Shown here one piece after another: positions 15,300 through 24,546 of a stretch of DNA of 64,000 nucleotides (the stretch's first letter is position 1; each line of letters begins with the position of its first letter). This stretch comes from Pseudomonas sp. ACN8 (lineage in GTDB: Bacteria > Pseudomonadota > Gammaproteobacteria > Pseudomonadales > Pseudomonadaceae): the NCBI RefSeq assembly GCF_002303925.1, contig NZ_MRCS01000040.1:1-64000 (forward strand), read 5' to 3'. The position numbers and the translations under genes were made by a program. The notes beneath the pieces are model-generated. The model made no database searches. It had not been told where the DNA came from and saw nothing but the letters and a program-made list of their open reading frames with translations.

Positions 15300-18016
15300 T
15301 GGACCGCCAGATCACTGCGTCCACCTGCTGTTACTGCGGGGTCGGCTGCGGGGTGCTGATCGAGCACGACGGTTCACGCATCCTCGGCGTCAGCGGCGAT
15401 CCCGCGCACCCGGCCAATTTCGGCAAACTGTGCAGCAAGGGTTCGACCCTGCACCTGACCGGCGACTTGACGGCGCGGGCGTTGTACCCCGAACTGCGCC
15501 TCGGTAAAGGCCTGGCCCGCCACCGCACCGATTGGGATGCCGCCCTCGATCATGCCACCAGTGTATTCGCCGCGACCATTGCCGAGCATGGCCCGGACAG
15601 CGTGGCGTTCTACATTTCCGGGCAACTGTTGACCGAGGACTACTACGCCTTCAACAAGCTGGCACGTGCCCTGGTAGGCACCAACAACATCGACAGCAAT
15701 TCGCGTCTGTGCATGTCCTCGGCGGTGGTCGGCTACAAGCGCAGCCTGGGTGCCGACGCCCCGCCCTGCAGCTACGAAGACCTGGAGCTGAGCGATTGCG
15801 TGATGATCGTCGGCAGCAACATGGCCTACGCCCACCCGGTGCTGTTTCGCCGGCTGGAAGCCGCCAAATCCCGCCGACCGCAGATGAAGGTCATCGTCAT
15901 TGACCCTCGTCGTACAGATACCTGCGATCTGGCTGACCTGCACCTGGCGATCTTGCCTGGCACCGACGTCGCCTTGTTCCATGGGATTTTGCATCTGCTG
16001 CTGTGGGAAGACTGGATCGATCGTGACTTCATCCGCGACCACACCGAAGGCCTGGCTGAACTGAAAAACCTGGTGCGTGACTACACACCGCAAATGGTTT
16101 CGCAGCTCTGCGGTATCAGCCTCGAACAATTGCAGCAGTGTGCCGAGTGGATCGGCACATCACCGAGCTTTCTGTCGCTGTGGTGCATGGGGCTTAACCA
16201 GTCCACTGCCGGCAGCGCGAAAAACAGTGCATTGATCAATCTGCACCTGGCCACCGGGCAGATCGGTCGTCCCGGTGCCGGACCTTTCTCTCTCACCGGT
16301 CAGCCAAATGCCATGGGCGGACGGGAAACCGGCAGCCTGTCCAACCTGCTGCCCGGCCATCGTGACGCCGCCAATGCGCAACACCGCGAGCAAGTGGCAT
16401 CCTACTGGGGCGTCGAGCAACTACCGGAAAATCCCGGGCTCACCGCGATCGAGCTGTTCGAGCAAGTGCGCAACGGCAAGATCAAGGCACTGTGGATCGC
16501 CTGTACCAACCCCGCGCAATCCATGCCGGACCAGACGGCCGTGCGCGCAGCCTTGCAAGGCTGCCCGTTCGTGGTGTTGCAGGAAGCCTTCAGCACCACT
16601 GAAACCGCGAAGTTCGCCGACCTTCTGCTGCCCGCCGCCAGTTGGGGGGAAAAGGAAGGTTGTGTGACCAACTCCGAGCGACGCATTTCCCACGTACGCC
16701 AGGCAATCGTCGCACCGGGTGAGGCGCGGCCGGACTGGGCAATCACCGTAGATTTCGCACAACGCCTGGAAAAGCACCTGCGTCCCGGCCAAACCAGCCT
16801 GTTTGAATTTGATAACCCCGCTCAGGTCTTTGACGAATACAAACAACTGACTCAAGGTCGCGATCTGGATCTGTCCGGTATCAGCCATGCACTGATCGAT
16901 CGTCTCGGCCCGCAGCAGTGGCCCTTCCCTGCAGGTGCCGTTGAAGGCACGGCACGGCTGTACGTCGACGGGATATTTGCCACTGCCAATGGGCGCGCAC
17001 AGTTCGTGGCCGATCCATACCGCGCCGCCAAAGAGCAACGCGATGCACGCTTCCCGCTGACCCTGATCACCGGCCGCCTGCGCGATCAATGGCACGGCAT
17101 GAGCCGCACCGGCACCGCCGCGCAGCTATTTGGCCATGTCAGCGAAGCGGAGTTGAGCCTGCACCCGGACGAACTGCGCCGCCATCGCCTGCAGCCGGGG
17201 GATCTGGTCAGTCTGAAAAGCCGACGCGGCGCAATCGTCGTCGCAGTTGCCAGCGATGACAGCGTGCGCCCGGGCCAGGCCTTTTTGCCGATGCATTGGG
17301 GCGACCGTTTTCTCAAGGGCGGGGTGAACAGCCTCACCCTGCCCGCATTCGATCCTTTGTCGAAACAGCCCGAACTTAAACACAGCGGCGTTCGCCTGGA
17401 TCCGGTGGATTTGCCCTGGAAACTGTTCGCACTGATCGAGGGCGATGTTCAACGGCACTTTGAGACGCTACGACCGCTCTGCGAGGCGTTTTCCTACGTC
17501 AGTCTCAGTCTGGTTGGTCGTGAGCGCCCTGCCCTGCTTGTACGGGCTGCCAATACTTCAGCGCCTTCGGTAGAGCTGCTAAGCGAAATCGATAAAAACC
17601 TGGCGCTCGATGACGGCCCGGTGCTGGCATACGACGACCCTCGACGGGCCATTGGCAAGCGCGTGCGAATCGAAAATGGCCGGATCACTGCCATTCGACT
17701 GGCCGGTGAAACCCTTGCCCAACACTGGTTGCAGGGGCTTTGGCTCGAAGGTCGCACGGACCAGCAATTGCGGCGCTGGTTGCTTGCGCCACTGAGCGCA
17801 CCACCGGGCAATCTCGATGCGCCGGTCAATGCGAACAAGATCCTGTGCAATTGCAAGAACGTCGACCAGAACGCGATCCGCGCCGGTATCAGCCGAGGCC
17901 TGGACTTGCAGGGACTCAAGCAAGAACTGGGTTGCGGCACCCAATGCGGGTCCTGCGTTCCGGAAATCAAACGCCTGCTGGCTGCCACGGCGCGGCCAAT
18001 CACCGTCATCTCGTGA
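15299..18016 (+). CDS. nasC: assimilatory nitrate reductase, molybdenum catalytic subunit
   Basis: 905 residues. The N-terminal [4Fe-4S] motif is Cys10-x2-Cys13-x3-Cys17-x27-Cys45. The Mo-bis-MGD catalytic domain follows, with SNSRLCMSSAV, DPRRTDTCDLADLH and GQPNAMGGRETG, and an MGD-binding C domain (LITGRLRDQWHGMSRTG). A C-terminal BFD-like [2Fe-2S] module (CNCKNVDQ..CGTQCGSC) receives electrons. There is no twin-arginine signal, so the enzyme is cytoplasmic and reduces nitrate to nitrite for NirBD. It is coupled to nirD and lies 10 bp before cobA. No separate NasB-type electron-transfer subunit is in the window. Confidence 0.96.
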   Translation: MDRQITASTCCYCGVGCGVLIEHDGSRILGVSGDPAHPANFGKLCSKGSTLHLTGDLTARALYPELRLGKGLARHRTDWDAALDHATSVFAATIAEHGPDSVAFYISGQLLTEDYYAFNKLARALVGTNNIDSNSRLCMSSAVVGYKRSLGADAPPCSYEDLELSDCVMIVGSNMAYAHPVLFRRLEAAKSRRPQMKVIVIDPRRTDTCDLADLHLAILPGTDVALFHGILHLLLWEDWIDRDFIRDHTEGLAELKNLVRDYTPQMVSQLCGISLEQLQQCAEWIGTSPSFLSLWCMGLNQSTAGSAKNSALINLHLATGQIGRPGAGPFSLTGQPNAMGGRETGSLSNLLPGHRDAANAQHREQVASYWGVEQLPENPGLTAIELFEQVRNGKIKALWIACTNPAQSMPDQTAVRAALQGCPFVVLQEAFSTTETAKFADLLLPAASWGEKEGCVTNSERRISHVRQAIVAPGEARPDWAITVDFAQRLEKHLRPGQTSLFEFDNPAQVFDEYKQLTQGRDLDLSGISHALIDRLGPQQWPFPAGAVEGTARLYVDGIFATANGRAQFVADPYRAAKEQRDARFPLTLITGRLRDQWHGMSRTGTAAQLFGHVSEAELSLHPDELRRHRLQPGDLVSLKSRRGAIVVAVASDDSVRPGQAFLPMHWGDRFLKGGVNSLTLPAFDPLSKQPELKHSGVRLDPVDLPWKLFALIEGDVQRHFETLRPLCEAFSYVSLSLVGRERPALLVRAANTSAPSVELLSEIDKNLALDDGPVLAYDDPRRAIGKRVRIENGRITAIRLAGETLAQHWLQGLWLEGRTDQQLRRWLLAPLSAPPGNLDAPVNANKILCNCKNVDQNAIRAGISRGLDLQGLKQELGCGTQCGSCVPEIKRLLAATARPITVIS

Positions 18017-18026
18017 GGAAAACACT

Positions 18027-18791
18027 ATGAGTGCAAAAGTCTGGCTGGTAGGTGCGGGCCCTGGTGATCCGGAGTTACTCACGTTGAAAGCGGTACGCGC
18101 CTTGCGGGAAGCAGATGTGGTGCTGATCGATGATCTGGTCAATGTCGCGGTACTCGAGCATTGCCCTGGCGCGCGGATCATTCCGGTGGGCAAGCGCGGC
18201 GGCTGCCGCTCTACCCCGCAAGCGTTCATCCATCGCTTGATGCTTCGCTATGCCCGGCAGGGTAAATGCGTGGCGCGGCTCAAGGGCGGCGATCCGTGCA
18301 TTTTCGGCCGAGGTGGAGAAGAGGCGCAGTGGTTGCGTGAGCGAGGGGTCGAAGCCGAGTTGGTCAACGGCATCACTGCCGGGCTGGCGGGGGCGACGCA
18401 ATGCGATATTCCGCTGACTTTGCGCGGTGTCGCCCGCGGTGTCACGCTGGTCACCGCACACACCCAGGACGACAGCCAATTGAACTGGCAGGCACTGGCC
18501 CAAGGCGGAACGACGTTGGTGATTTACATGGGAGTGGCCAAGCTCGGTGAAATCCGTGAGCAGCTATTGGCCGGCGGCATGACGACGGATACGCCCGTGG
18601 CCATGATTGAAAATGCCTCCTTGCCCCATCAGCGGGAATGTCGGAGCACTCTCACAGACATGGATGAAGCGGCCTGCAGATTCCAGCTGAAAAGCCCCGC
18701 CATATTGGTGATCGGTGCAGTGGCAGCCTGTGCAACTCAATCCCTGGGGGAGCTTGATTTGCCTGTGATGGCGGCAGATCAGTCAGCTTAG
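18027..18791 (+). CDS. cobA: uroporphyrinogen-III C-methyltransferase (SUMT)
   Basis: 254 residues from MSAKVWLVGAG, preceded by TGAGGAAAA. SUMT features are VGAGPGDPELLTLKAVRAL at the N terminus, the conserved RLKGGDPCIFGRGGEEA segment, GITAGLAGA, and PVAMIENAS. It makes precorrin-2 from uroporphyrinogen III with two SAM molecules, the first step to siroheme. Lacking the CysG N-terminal dehydrogenase/ferrochelatase part, it needs another gene to finish siroheme. Its place at the end of the nir-nas operon couples cofactor supply to NirB. Confidence 0.93.
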   Translation: MSAKVWLVGAGPGDPELLTLKAVRALREADVVLIDDLVNVAVLEHCPGARIIPVGKRGGCRSTPQAFIHRLMLRYARQGKCVARLKGGDPCIFGRGGEEAQWLRERGVEAELVNGITAGLAGATQCDIPLTLRGVARGVTLVTAHTQDDSQLNWQALAQGGTTLVIYMGVAKLGEIREQLLAGGMTTDTPVAMIENASLPHQRECRSTLTDMDEAACRFQLKSPAILVIGAVAACATQSLGELDLPVMAADQSA

Positions 18792-18822
18792 TTTCACCTG
18801 TTTCACCAAATCGCAGACAAAG

Positions 18823-18848
18823 AAAAGCCCGGCCTGAGCCGGGCTTTT
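18823..18848. terminator. bidirectional terminator between cobA and oprF
   Basis: AAAAGCCCGGC (18823-18833) pairs with GCCGGGCTTTT (18838-18848) around a CTGA tetraloop. The A and T runs on both sides allow it to end both the nas operon and oprF. Confidence 0.92.
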
Positions 18849-18864
18849 CAGAGCTGCGAGCTAA

Positions 18865-19896
18865 TTACTTAGCTTGAGCTTCAACCTGCGCTTCTACGCG
18901 ACGGTTAACAGCGCGACCAGCTTCAGTTTTGTTGTCGGCAACTGGGCGGGATTCGCCGTAGCCAACGGACTGAACGCGGGACGACTCAACACCGTACTGG
19001 TTGGTCAGAACTTGCTTAACGGCGTTTGCACGACGCTCGGACAGTTTCTGGTTGTAAGCGTCAGGACCGACGGAGTCAGTGTGACCTTCAACAGTAGTGG
19101 TGGTGGATGGGTACTGCTTCATGAAGTCAGCCAGGTTCTTGATGTCGCCGTAGCTGTTTGGCTTGACTGCTGCCTTGTCGAAGTCGAACTTCACGTCCAG
19201 CTCTACACGAACGACTTCAGCAACAGCTGGGCAGCCATCAGCATCAACAGTTACGTTGGCCGGGGTGTCCGGGCACTTGTCAACGTTGTCGCAAACGCCA
19301 TCGTTGTCGCTGTCGGAGCAAACTTCTGGAGCTGGAACTGGAGCAGCAGCTGGCTTGCTGCCGCCGCCGAAGTTCACACCGAGACCGACGCTAGGAGCCC
19401 ACTCGGTGTTGCCCTGGTCGATGTTGTACTGAGCTTCAACGCCTGCACGGGCGTAGAAGTTGTCGGTGAAGTACAGCTTGGCACCGCCGCCAACGTTGGC
19501 GAAGGTGGAACGGTTACGACCGTTCGAGCCGTTCTGGTCGATGCTCTGGTCGGAGAAACCGCCCGAGACGTAAGGACGCAGCATGTCGCCTGGGTTGTTG
19601 AAGTGGTACAGAGCGTCCAGAGCGGTGTTCGCGCCTTTAACGTTCTTGCCGTCGTTTGCACGGGCGTTGTGAACTTCGTCGTAGGCCAGACGCAGTTCAA
19701 CGTCGTCAGTCAGGAAGTAACCGATCGAACCGCCCGGATTGATACCGTCGTTCTTGAAGTTACGGTCGCTATCGAAATATTGCTTCTTTGCGTAGCCTTC
19801 GATTTCAACTGCGCCTTGGCCTTGTGCCAGTGCGCCGAACGAAGTAGCGGCAATAAGAGTACCAATGGCCAAGCCCAAGGTGTTTTTCAGTTTCAT
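18865..19896 (-). CDS. oprF: major outer-membrane porin OprF
   Basis: 343 residues with a Sec signal peptide ending near ALA. An eight-strand N-terminal barrel (about 25-185) is followed by a Pro/Ala hinge, a cysteine-containing Ca-binding-like linker (CSDSDNDGVCDNVDKCPD, four Cys with DADGCP), and an OmpA C-terminal domain (about 220-343) that binds peptidoglycan (GHTDSVGPDAYNQKLSERRANAV split by family spacing, NRRVEAQ). It gives slow, nonspecific permeability and anchors the outer membrane. Codon choice is strongly biased, as in highly expressed genes. It lies 107 bp downstream of sigX. Confidence 0.97.
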   Translation of the reverse strand: MKLKNTLGLAIGTLIAATSFGALAQGQGAVEIEGYAKKQYFDSDRNFKNDGINPGGSIGYFLTDDVELRLAYDEVHNARANDGKNVKGANTALDALYHFNNPGDMLRPYVSGGFSDQSIDQNGSNGRNRSTFANVGGGAKLYFTDNFYARAGVEAQYNIDQGNTEWAPSVGLGVNFGGGSKPAAAPVPAPEVCSDSDNDGVCDNVDKCPDTPANVTVDADGCPAVAEVVRVELDVKFDFDKAAVKPNSYGDIKNLADFMKQYPSTTTTVEGHTDSVGPDAYNQKLSERRANAVKQVLTNQYGVESSRVQSVGYGESRPVADNKTEAGRAVNRRVEAQVEAQAK

Positions 19897-20003
19897 CCGT
19901 TAAATCCCCATCTGGTGATTGTGAAGCAGTCCCGCAAACCGGGGGACAACTCGGCGGCAAGTCTAACAGAACTTGCCTACACGTAAGAGATATTTGCGCT
20001 GAA

Positions 20004-20594
20004 CTAAGTTTCAGCAATGCCTGCAAATTTCTCACGCAATTTATCTAGAGCGCGTTTGTACCGCATTTTTGTTGCACTCAAACCCATATGCATGATGTCT
20101 GCGATCTCCTGAAACTCCAGCTCTGCGACAAATCGTAGCACCAGAATTTCCCGGTCAATCGGGTTCACATACACCAACCAGCGATCAAGTCCACCCTTTT
20201 CCTCAGGTTTCGGCGTCTTTTCTTCGGACGCTTCCTCGAGGGGGTCAAGACTCAATGCGTCCATCAAGCGACGCTTTCGCCGTTCCTTTCGATACTGTGT
20301 AATGCACTCGTTGTACGTGATGCTATATAGCCATGTCTTGAACTTCGATTTACCTTCGAAGTTCTTCAGGCCATACAGCACCTTCAACATGACCTCCTGA
20401 CAGACATCGTCTGCGTCGCGATCGTTCCCGAGATATCGTGCACACACATTAAATAATGTTCGTTGGTAACGCCGCATCAGTTCTTCATAGGCGCGTGTTA
20501 CGTGAAACAGCTCGGAATGCGAGCGCGCGACCAACTCCTCATCAGAGAGCTCGCGGGGGTCGTAGCGCATGGATAACGATTGGGCTTTATTCAA
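20004..20594 (-). CDS. sigX: ECF sigma factor SigX
   Basis: 196 residues. Region 2 contains DADDVCQEVMLKVLYGLKNFEGKSKFKTWLY-type residues for -10 recognition and core binding, a charged linker (about 105-135) follows, and region 4 (about 140-190) has the helix-turn-helix LEFQEIADIMHMGLSATKMRYKR. In Pseudomonas SigX drives oprF and lipid-metabolism genes and responds to membrane stress. No anti-sigma gene is adjacent, as is usual for SigX; the neighbouring CmpX has been linked to its control. The region has visibly lower GC than its neighbours, typical of this locus. Confidence 0.95.
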   Translation of the reverse strand: MNKAQSLSMRYDPRELSDEELVARSHSELFHVTRAYEELMRRYQRTLFNVCARYLGNDRDADDVCQEVMLKVLYGLKNFEGKSKFKTWLYSITYNECITQYRKERRKRRLMDALSLDPLEEASEEKTPKPEEKGGLDRWLVYVNPIDREILVLRFVAELEFQEIADIMHMGLSATKMRYKRALDKLREKFAGIAET

Positions 20595-20684
20595 AACAAG
20601 TCGGGCCGACAGTCAGGTCAATGTCCGCCGCAGCCAGCGTGAGCAGGCATTTTGCGGCGGCATACATTAGCAGGGTTTGCCGGG

Positions 20685-21509
20685 TTAGCGGCTACTCACA
20701 TGCTGCTCAAGGAGGATCCGATTGGAAAGAGAGACTAGCTCACCCTCATCGGTCAGCAATGTGGTTTTAACCGTGCCGATCTCTTCGATCTGGCCTTCGA
20801 CCTCGCCAACACGCACTTGTTGCCCAACCTGGTACAGCTCACGCACGTAGATTCCCGCAAGAATCTGGCCGGCAATTTCCCGGCTTCCCAATCCCATGGC
20901 CAGCGCTACCGCCAGACCAACGGTTATCAACACAATCACAATCACATGGTTCAGCAGGTCAGTCTTGACCTCCAACTGGCTGATTGCAACCGAAATACTG
21001 ATAATGATCACCAGTCCCTGGGCAATCCGTCCAAGCCCTGAAGCATAGTCCAGCCCCACGCCTTCTGCCGCTCCGCGCACCAGCCCGTTGGCCAGTTGCG
21101 CCAGCAAGACACCTACCAGCAACACCAGCGCCGCGCCGAAAACCTTCGGCAAATACAACGCTAGCATGTCCAGCGTAGCTGAAACTCGCTCAAGACCAAG
21201 GGATTCTGCGGCAGAAACCAGAAAAATCAGCAGAACGAACCAATAGACGATCTTGCCGATCAGGGTCGAAATAGGCACTTGCAACCCGGCGCGGGCCAGC
21301 AATTTGGTCAGGCCGGTGCCTCCCATCAAGCGGTCAAGGCCCAATTTGGCGAGCAATTTGGACAGCAGGGTGTCGAGCAGCTTGGCCACGACAAAACCCA
21401 ACAGCAGCACGACCAGTGCGCCGAACAGGTTCGGAATGAAGTTCGCAACCTTGGTCCACAACGCAGTCATTGCAGTGACGAGGCTCTGAGTCCAGAGATC
21501 AAGTTCCAT
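20685..21509 (-). CDS. cmpX: CmpX, small-conductance mechanosensitive channel family
   Basis: 274 residues from MELDLWTQ; a TTG two codons upstream is an alternative but falls inside the crfX stop. There are about four or five TM helices (near 18-40, 78-100, 115-150, 165-185), then an MscS-like beta domain at the C terminus (GLGSREIAGQILAGIYVRELYQ, VGQQVRVGEVEGQIEEIGTVKTTL). It is an inner-membrane protein of the sigX locus that affects membrane homeostasis and SigX activity in Pseudomonas. It lies 2 bp after crfX. Confidence 0.93.
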   Translation of the reverse strand: MELDLWTQSLVTAMTALWTKVANFIPNLFGALVVLLLGFVVAKLLDTLLSKLLAKLGLDRLMGGTGLTKLLARAGLQVPISTLIGKIVYWFVLLIFLVSAAESLGLERVSATLDMLALYLPKVFGAALVLLVGVLLAQLANGLVRGAAEGVGLDYASGLGRIAQGLVIIISISVAISQLEVKTDLLNHVIVIVLITVGLAVALAMGLGSREIAGQILAGIYVRELYQVGQQVRVGEVEGQIEEIGTVKTTLLTDEGELVSLSNRILLEQHVSSR

Positions 21510-21511
21510 AT

Positions 21512-21760
21512 TCAATCAGCCTTATCAGCAGTGCGAGCAGCAGGTTTACGAAGACGGGATACCGGCGCGACATGGGCCGATCCGTTATTCAGGGCGATCA
21601 TCAGTGCGGGCAACCAGCGCCCCAGCAGGCTGAACAAATCACCGGCGCCAACCTGGCGGTTGGCGGTTTTCAGCACACGCCCCAGGCACGCATCGTCGTC
21701 CCGGGTGGACGGTGAGGCGTTGAGCATGTCGCGTAAAGACTGTTCAAACGGATCGTGCAT
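21512..21760 (-). CDS. crfX: CrfX, small cytoplasmic protein of the sigX locus
   Basis: 82 residues from MHDPFEQSL. The ATG is chosen over a GTG six bases upstream because GAGAGG stands five bases ahead of the ATG and overlaps the GTG. The protein has no TM helix except a weak hydrophobic patch (LLGRWLPALMIAL) and a basic Ala-rich tail. It is recognised from its position between cmaX and cmpX in Pseudomonas; its biochemical role is not established. Confidence 0.85.
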   Translation of the reverse strand: MHDPFEQSLRDMLNASPSTRDDDACLGRVLKTANRQVGAGDLFSLLGRWLPALMIALNNGSAHVAPVSRLRKPAARTADKAD

Positions 21761-21822
21761 ACGCACCTCTCGTGATGTCTGTGGGAGACGCGGTCAGTTT
21801 TGCTCGGGTCACATGCTTTCCC

Positions 21823-22818
21823 TCAGACCCAGCGCAATCGTCGGAACAACCACCACTGCCCCAGCGCCACCGAGACCATCATCAGGCAGGCGATCAGAAA
21901 GCCGTAAGGGCTGGCAGAGAACGGAATTCCACCGACGTTGATCCCCAAAAGCCCGGTCAGAAAACTCATCGGCAAAAAGATCCCGGTGATGATCCCGAAG
22001 CGATACATCGTGCGATTCATGCGCACGCTCAAGCGGCGGTCTTCAGCCTCCAGGACCAGCCCCACCCGTTCCCGGGTCAATTCCAGCTCTTCAAGGTAGC
22101 GGGTCAGGCTGTTGTTCAATTCGTTCCAGTAATCGCCATCGTCCTCGACGAACCAGGGCAACTTGATCCGCGTCAATTGACCGAAAATGTCCCGCTGCGG
22201 AGCAAGAAAGCGCTTCAACGCAGCCGCCCGGCGTCGAATCTGCAAAACCGATCCGTGTTCAGGAGTATACCGTTCGTCGGCATCCAGTTTTTCTTCTTCC
22301 TCATCGACCACTTCCGAGAGACAGCTGACCAGATCCTGCACTTTGTTGGTGAGGTACTGCGCCATGCAAAGGATGAGTTCGGAGGCGGTTTTCGGCCCCT
22401 TGCCTTCGGACAGTTGCACCAGCAACTCGTCAGTGGCACGCAACGGACGCAAACGCAGGGAAATGACACGCTGGGCAGAGCCGAAGATCCGCACCGACAC
22501 CATGTCTTCCGGCTCGGCACCGGGGTTCAGATTGACCCCGCGCAAAAATAGCAGCAGTTCGCTGTCGGAAAGCTGTAAAAGTCGCGGACGGGTGTTTTCT
22601 TCGAGTAACAGGTCACAGCTGAACTCGCTCAGACCACTGGATTTGCGTAACCAGGTCCGGGTTTGCGGATGACTGCGATCCCAGTGCAGCCACAGGCTTT
22701 CATGGGCCTGCAGCTGCAAGTCATCGAGCTCAGTCCGGGCAATCGAACGCGCGCCGCCTTTACCGTCCAGCACCAGGGCATGCACCAGCCCCCATTGCGC
22801 GTTTTCTTCCTCGAACAT
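21823..22818 (-). CDS. cmaX: CmaX, CorA/ZntB-family divalent cation transporter
   Basis: 331 residues from MFEEENAQW (a GTG six bases upstream overlaps the AAAGGAG ribosome site). A long acidic cytoplasmic domain is followed by two C-terminal TM helices with the CorA-family loop LLGINVGGIPF, i.e. GIN in place of the usual GMN, as in ZntB-like members. It likely moves a divalent cation such as zinc or magnesium across the inner membrane. It belongs to the rraA-cmaX-crfX-cmpX run on the minus strand. Confidence 0.9.
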   Translation of the reverse strand: MFEEENAQWGLVHALVLDGKGGARSIARTELDDLQLQAHESLWLHWDRSHPQTRTWLRKSSGLSEFSCDLLLEENTRPRLLQLSDSELLLFLRGVNLNPGAEPEDMVSVRIFGSAQRVISLRLRPLRATDELLVQLSEGKGPKTASELILCMAQYLTNKVQDLVSCLSEVVDEEEEKLDADERYTPEHGSVLQIRRRAAALKRFLAPQRDIFGQLTRIKLPWFVEDDGDYWNELNNSLTRYLEELELTRERVGLVLEAEDRRLSVRMNRTMYRFGIITGIFLPMSFLTGLLGINVGGIPFSASPYGFLIACLMMVSVALGQWWLFRRLRWV

Positions 22819-22844
22819 CCGCACTCCTTTGGTCGACCAGCGCT

Positions 22845-23336
22845 TTATTCAGGCATTTTCAGCGGGCTGGGCGAGATGATCACGCCGTTGTTGTCCGCAT
22901 AGATGTAATGACCCGGGTGGAAGGTCACGCCGGCGAAGGTCACGGCAACGTTGAGATCGCCGATACCGCGCTTGTCGGTTTTCATTGGGTGGCTGGCCAG
23001 CGCCTGAACCCCCAGGTCGGTTTGCGCGATGACGTCGACGTCACGGATGCAACCGTAAATCACCAGGCCTTCCCAGCCATTCTTGGCCGCTTTCTCGGCG
23101 AGCATGTCACCCAGCAGTGCGCGGCGCAGGGAGCCTCCGCCATCGACTACCAGGACCTTGCCATCCCCCTTGAGCTCGACTTGCTCCTTGACCAGCGAGT
23201 TGTCTTCGAAGCACTTGATGGTCACGATTTCGCCGCCGAAGGAATCACGGCCGCCGAAATTGCTGAACATCGGTTCCAGCACCTGCACCAGTTCCGGATA
23301 GGCATCGCAAAGGTCAGGCGTGAGGTAATGGATCAT
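22845..23336 (-). CDS. rraA: RraA-family protein (RNase E regulator / HMG aldolase fold)
   Basis: 163 residues, typical length. Signatures include TPDLCDAYP at the N terminus, VLVVDGGGSLRRALLGDMLAEKA and GLVIYGCIRDVDVIAQTDLGVQALASHP. In Escherichia coli RraA binds RNase E and lowers mRNA decay. Many pseudomonad members keep the GGGSLRRALLGD and CIRD residues of 4-hydroxy-4-methyl-2-oxoglutarate aldolase, so an aldolase role is possible too. It is 26 bp upstream of cmaX on the same strand. Confidence 0.93.
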   Translation of the reverse strand: MIHYLTPDLCDAYPELVQVLEPMFSNFGGRDSFGGEIVTIKCFEDNSLVKEQVELKGDGKVLVVDGGGSLRRALLGDMLAEKAAKNGWEGLVIYGCIRDVDVIAQTDLGVQALASHPMKTDKRGIGDLNVAVTFAGVTFHPGHYIYADNNGVIISPSPLKMPE

Positions 23337-23473
23337 CGAGAAACTCCTGTGAAGAGGAAGACAGCACGAACATCAGTGATGACTCAGCCACGCAAAGTGA
23401 CCAGAACAGCTCAATGCGTCATATCTTAGCCGCAAGCCGACCAGAGCGAAATGCCCTTGTTAGAGCATCGGGC

Positions 23474-24463
23474 TCAGATTGCCGCGACCAAATCCTGTTG
23501 CGCGCCCGGCAAAGGTGTCTGCTGATCGGCCAGCCAGCGAGTCACCAAAGGCCAGACTTCAGCCTGGGCTGCCTTGCTGACGAGCATTTCCACGTGACCG
23601 AAATTGTCGCCGAAGCCCTGCTCGCGTCCCAGGTGGATGAATTGCTTGTGCTCGGAACCGAACTGCTCGAACAGTTTGCGACACGCCCAGGCCGGGTCCT
23701 GATGATCACCCGCGGCACTGACCGCCAATACGGGCAACTTGACCTCGGCCAGGCCTGCCCACCAGTCCTTGTCGGCATCACCGAAGCGCCCGAACAAGCC
23801 AAACCAGCGCATGCTTTCCAGAGCCAGGCCGATGGGCTCGTCCTCCGGGCCGCGCTTGAGCCTTGAGCCGGACAACTGGGCAAAACGCTTGAGAATGAAG
23901 CGACCGCTCCACTCCACCGGTGGAATCTTCAATGGCCAGTAAGTACGACTGACTTGCGTACCGAAAAACGCCGCCGAGGCCACGACCGGCTCACCGATGT
24001 ACTCGCCACCCAATGCTGCGGCCAGTGTAGTACCGCCCAGCGAGTGACCGATCCAGTGCGGCACCTGCCCGCTCTGTTCGCGCACGAACGCGCCAATGGC
24101 CGGCAGGTCATAGCGTGCGTAGTCGGCGACACGGTTCTTGCGGTAGTCATGGTTACGCTGGGACAGGCCGTGACCGCGCATTTCCGGAATCCAGACGTCG
24201 AATCCCTGACGGGCCAGGTAAGCGCCCAACCCCAGGCCTTTGGGAGAAAACCAGAACCGGCGATTGGAAAAGCTGCCGTGCAGCAGGATCACCGGCACGC
24301 CACGGGAGGACGACTCATCGGCCATGCCAAGGCGTGTCACAGCCAGTTCGACGGTGAAGTCGGGGCTGTTACCGGGTTTCAAACGATACACATCTTCGCT
24401 CAGATCACCGCGCCGTTCGGCGCTGATCAGGGCGACAGGAAATAGGTTGCTGCTGCTTTGCAT
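23474..24463 (-). CDS. alpha/beta-hydrolase, probable esterase
   Basis: 329 residues from MQSSSNLFPV. The catalytic elbow is GHSLGG near residue 136, with an oxyanion HGSF segment (VILLHGSFSNRRFW), and downstream acid and histidine are likely in the AAGDH and FGHVEM segments. No signal peptide is visible. The upstream frame extension (MPPFF) runs into the ppsA terminator and was rejected. The gene is flanked by ppsA and rraA and the substrate cannot be told. Confidence 0.85.
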   Translation of the reverse strand: MQSSSNLFPVALISAERRGDLSEDVYRLKPGNSPDFTVELAVTRLGMADESSSRGVPVILLHGSFSNRRFWFSPKGLGLGAYLARQGFDVWIPEMRGHGLSQRNHDYRKNRVADYARYDLPAIGAFVREQSGQVPHWIGHSLGGTTLAAALGGEYIGEPVVASAAFFGTQVSRTYWPLKIPPVEWSGRFILKRFAQLSGSRLKRGPEDEPIGLALESMRWFGLFGRFGDADKDWWAGLAEVKLPVLAVSAAGDHQDPAWACRKLFEQFGSEHKQFIHLGREQGFGDNFGHVEMLVSKAAQAEVWPLVTRWLADQQTPLPGAQQDLVAAI

Positions 24464-24475
24464 AATCTCTTGCAC

Positions 24476-24507
24476 AAAAAAGGGCGGCATCCAGATGGAG
24501 CCCGCCC
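24476..24507 (-). terminator. ppsA rho-independent terminator
   Basis: On the minus strand GGGCGG..CCGCCC (arms 24502-24507 and 24482-24487, with additional TCCA/TGGA pairing inside) is followed by six U residues. It lies between the ppsA stop and the hydrolase start. Confidence 0.8.
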
Positions 24508-24546
24508 TGCTTGAATCTTAAAGGCACCGCCCCGTGTGGGAGCGGA

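Noticed and set aside
18874..19986. A 370-codon plus-strand frame opposite oprF
   Set aside because: Antisense to a highly expressed porin gene with no recognised domain; codon bias of oprF creates the open frame.
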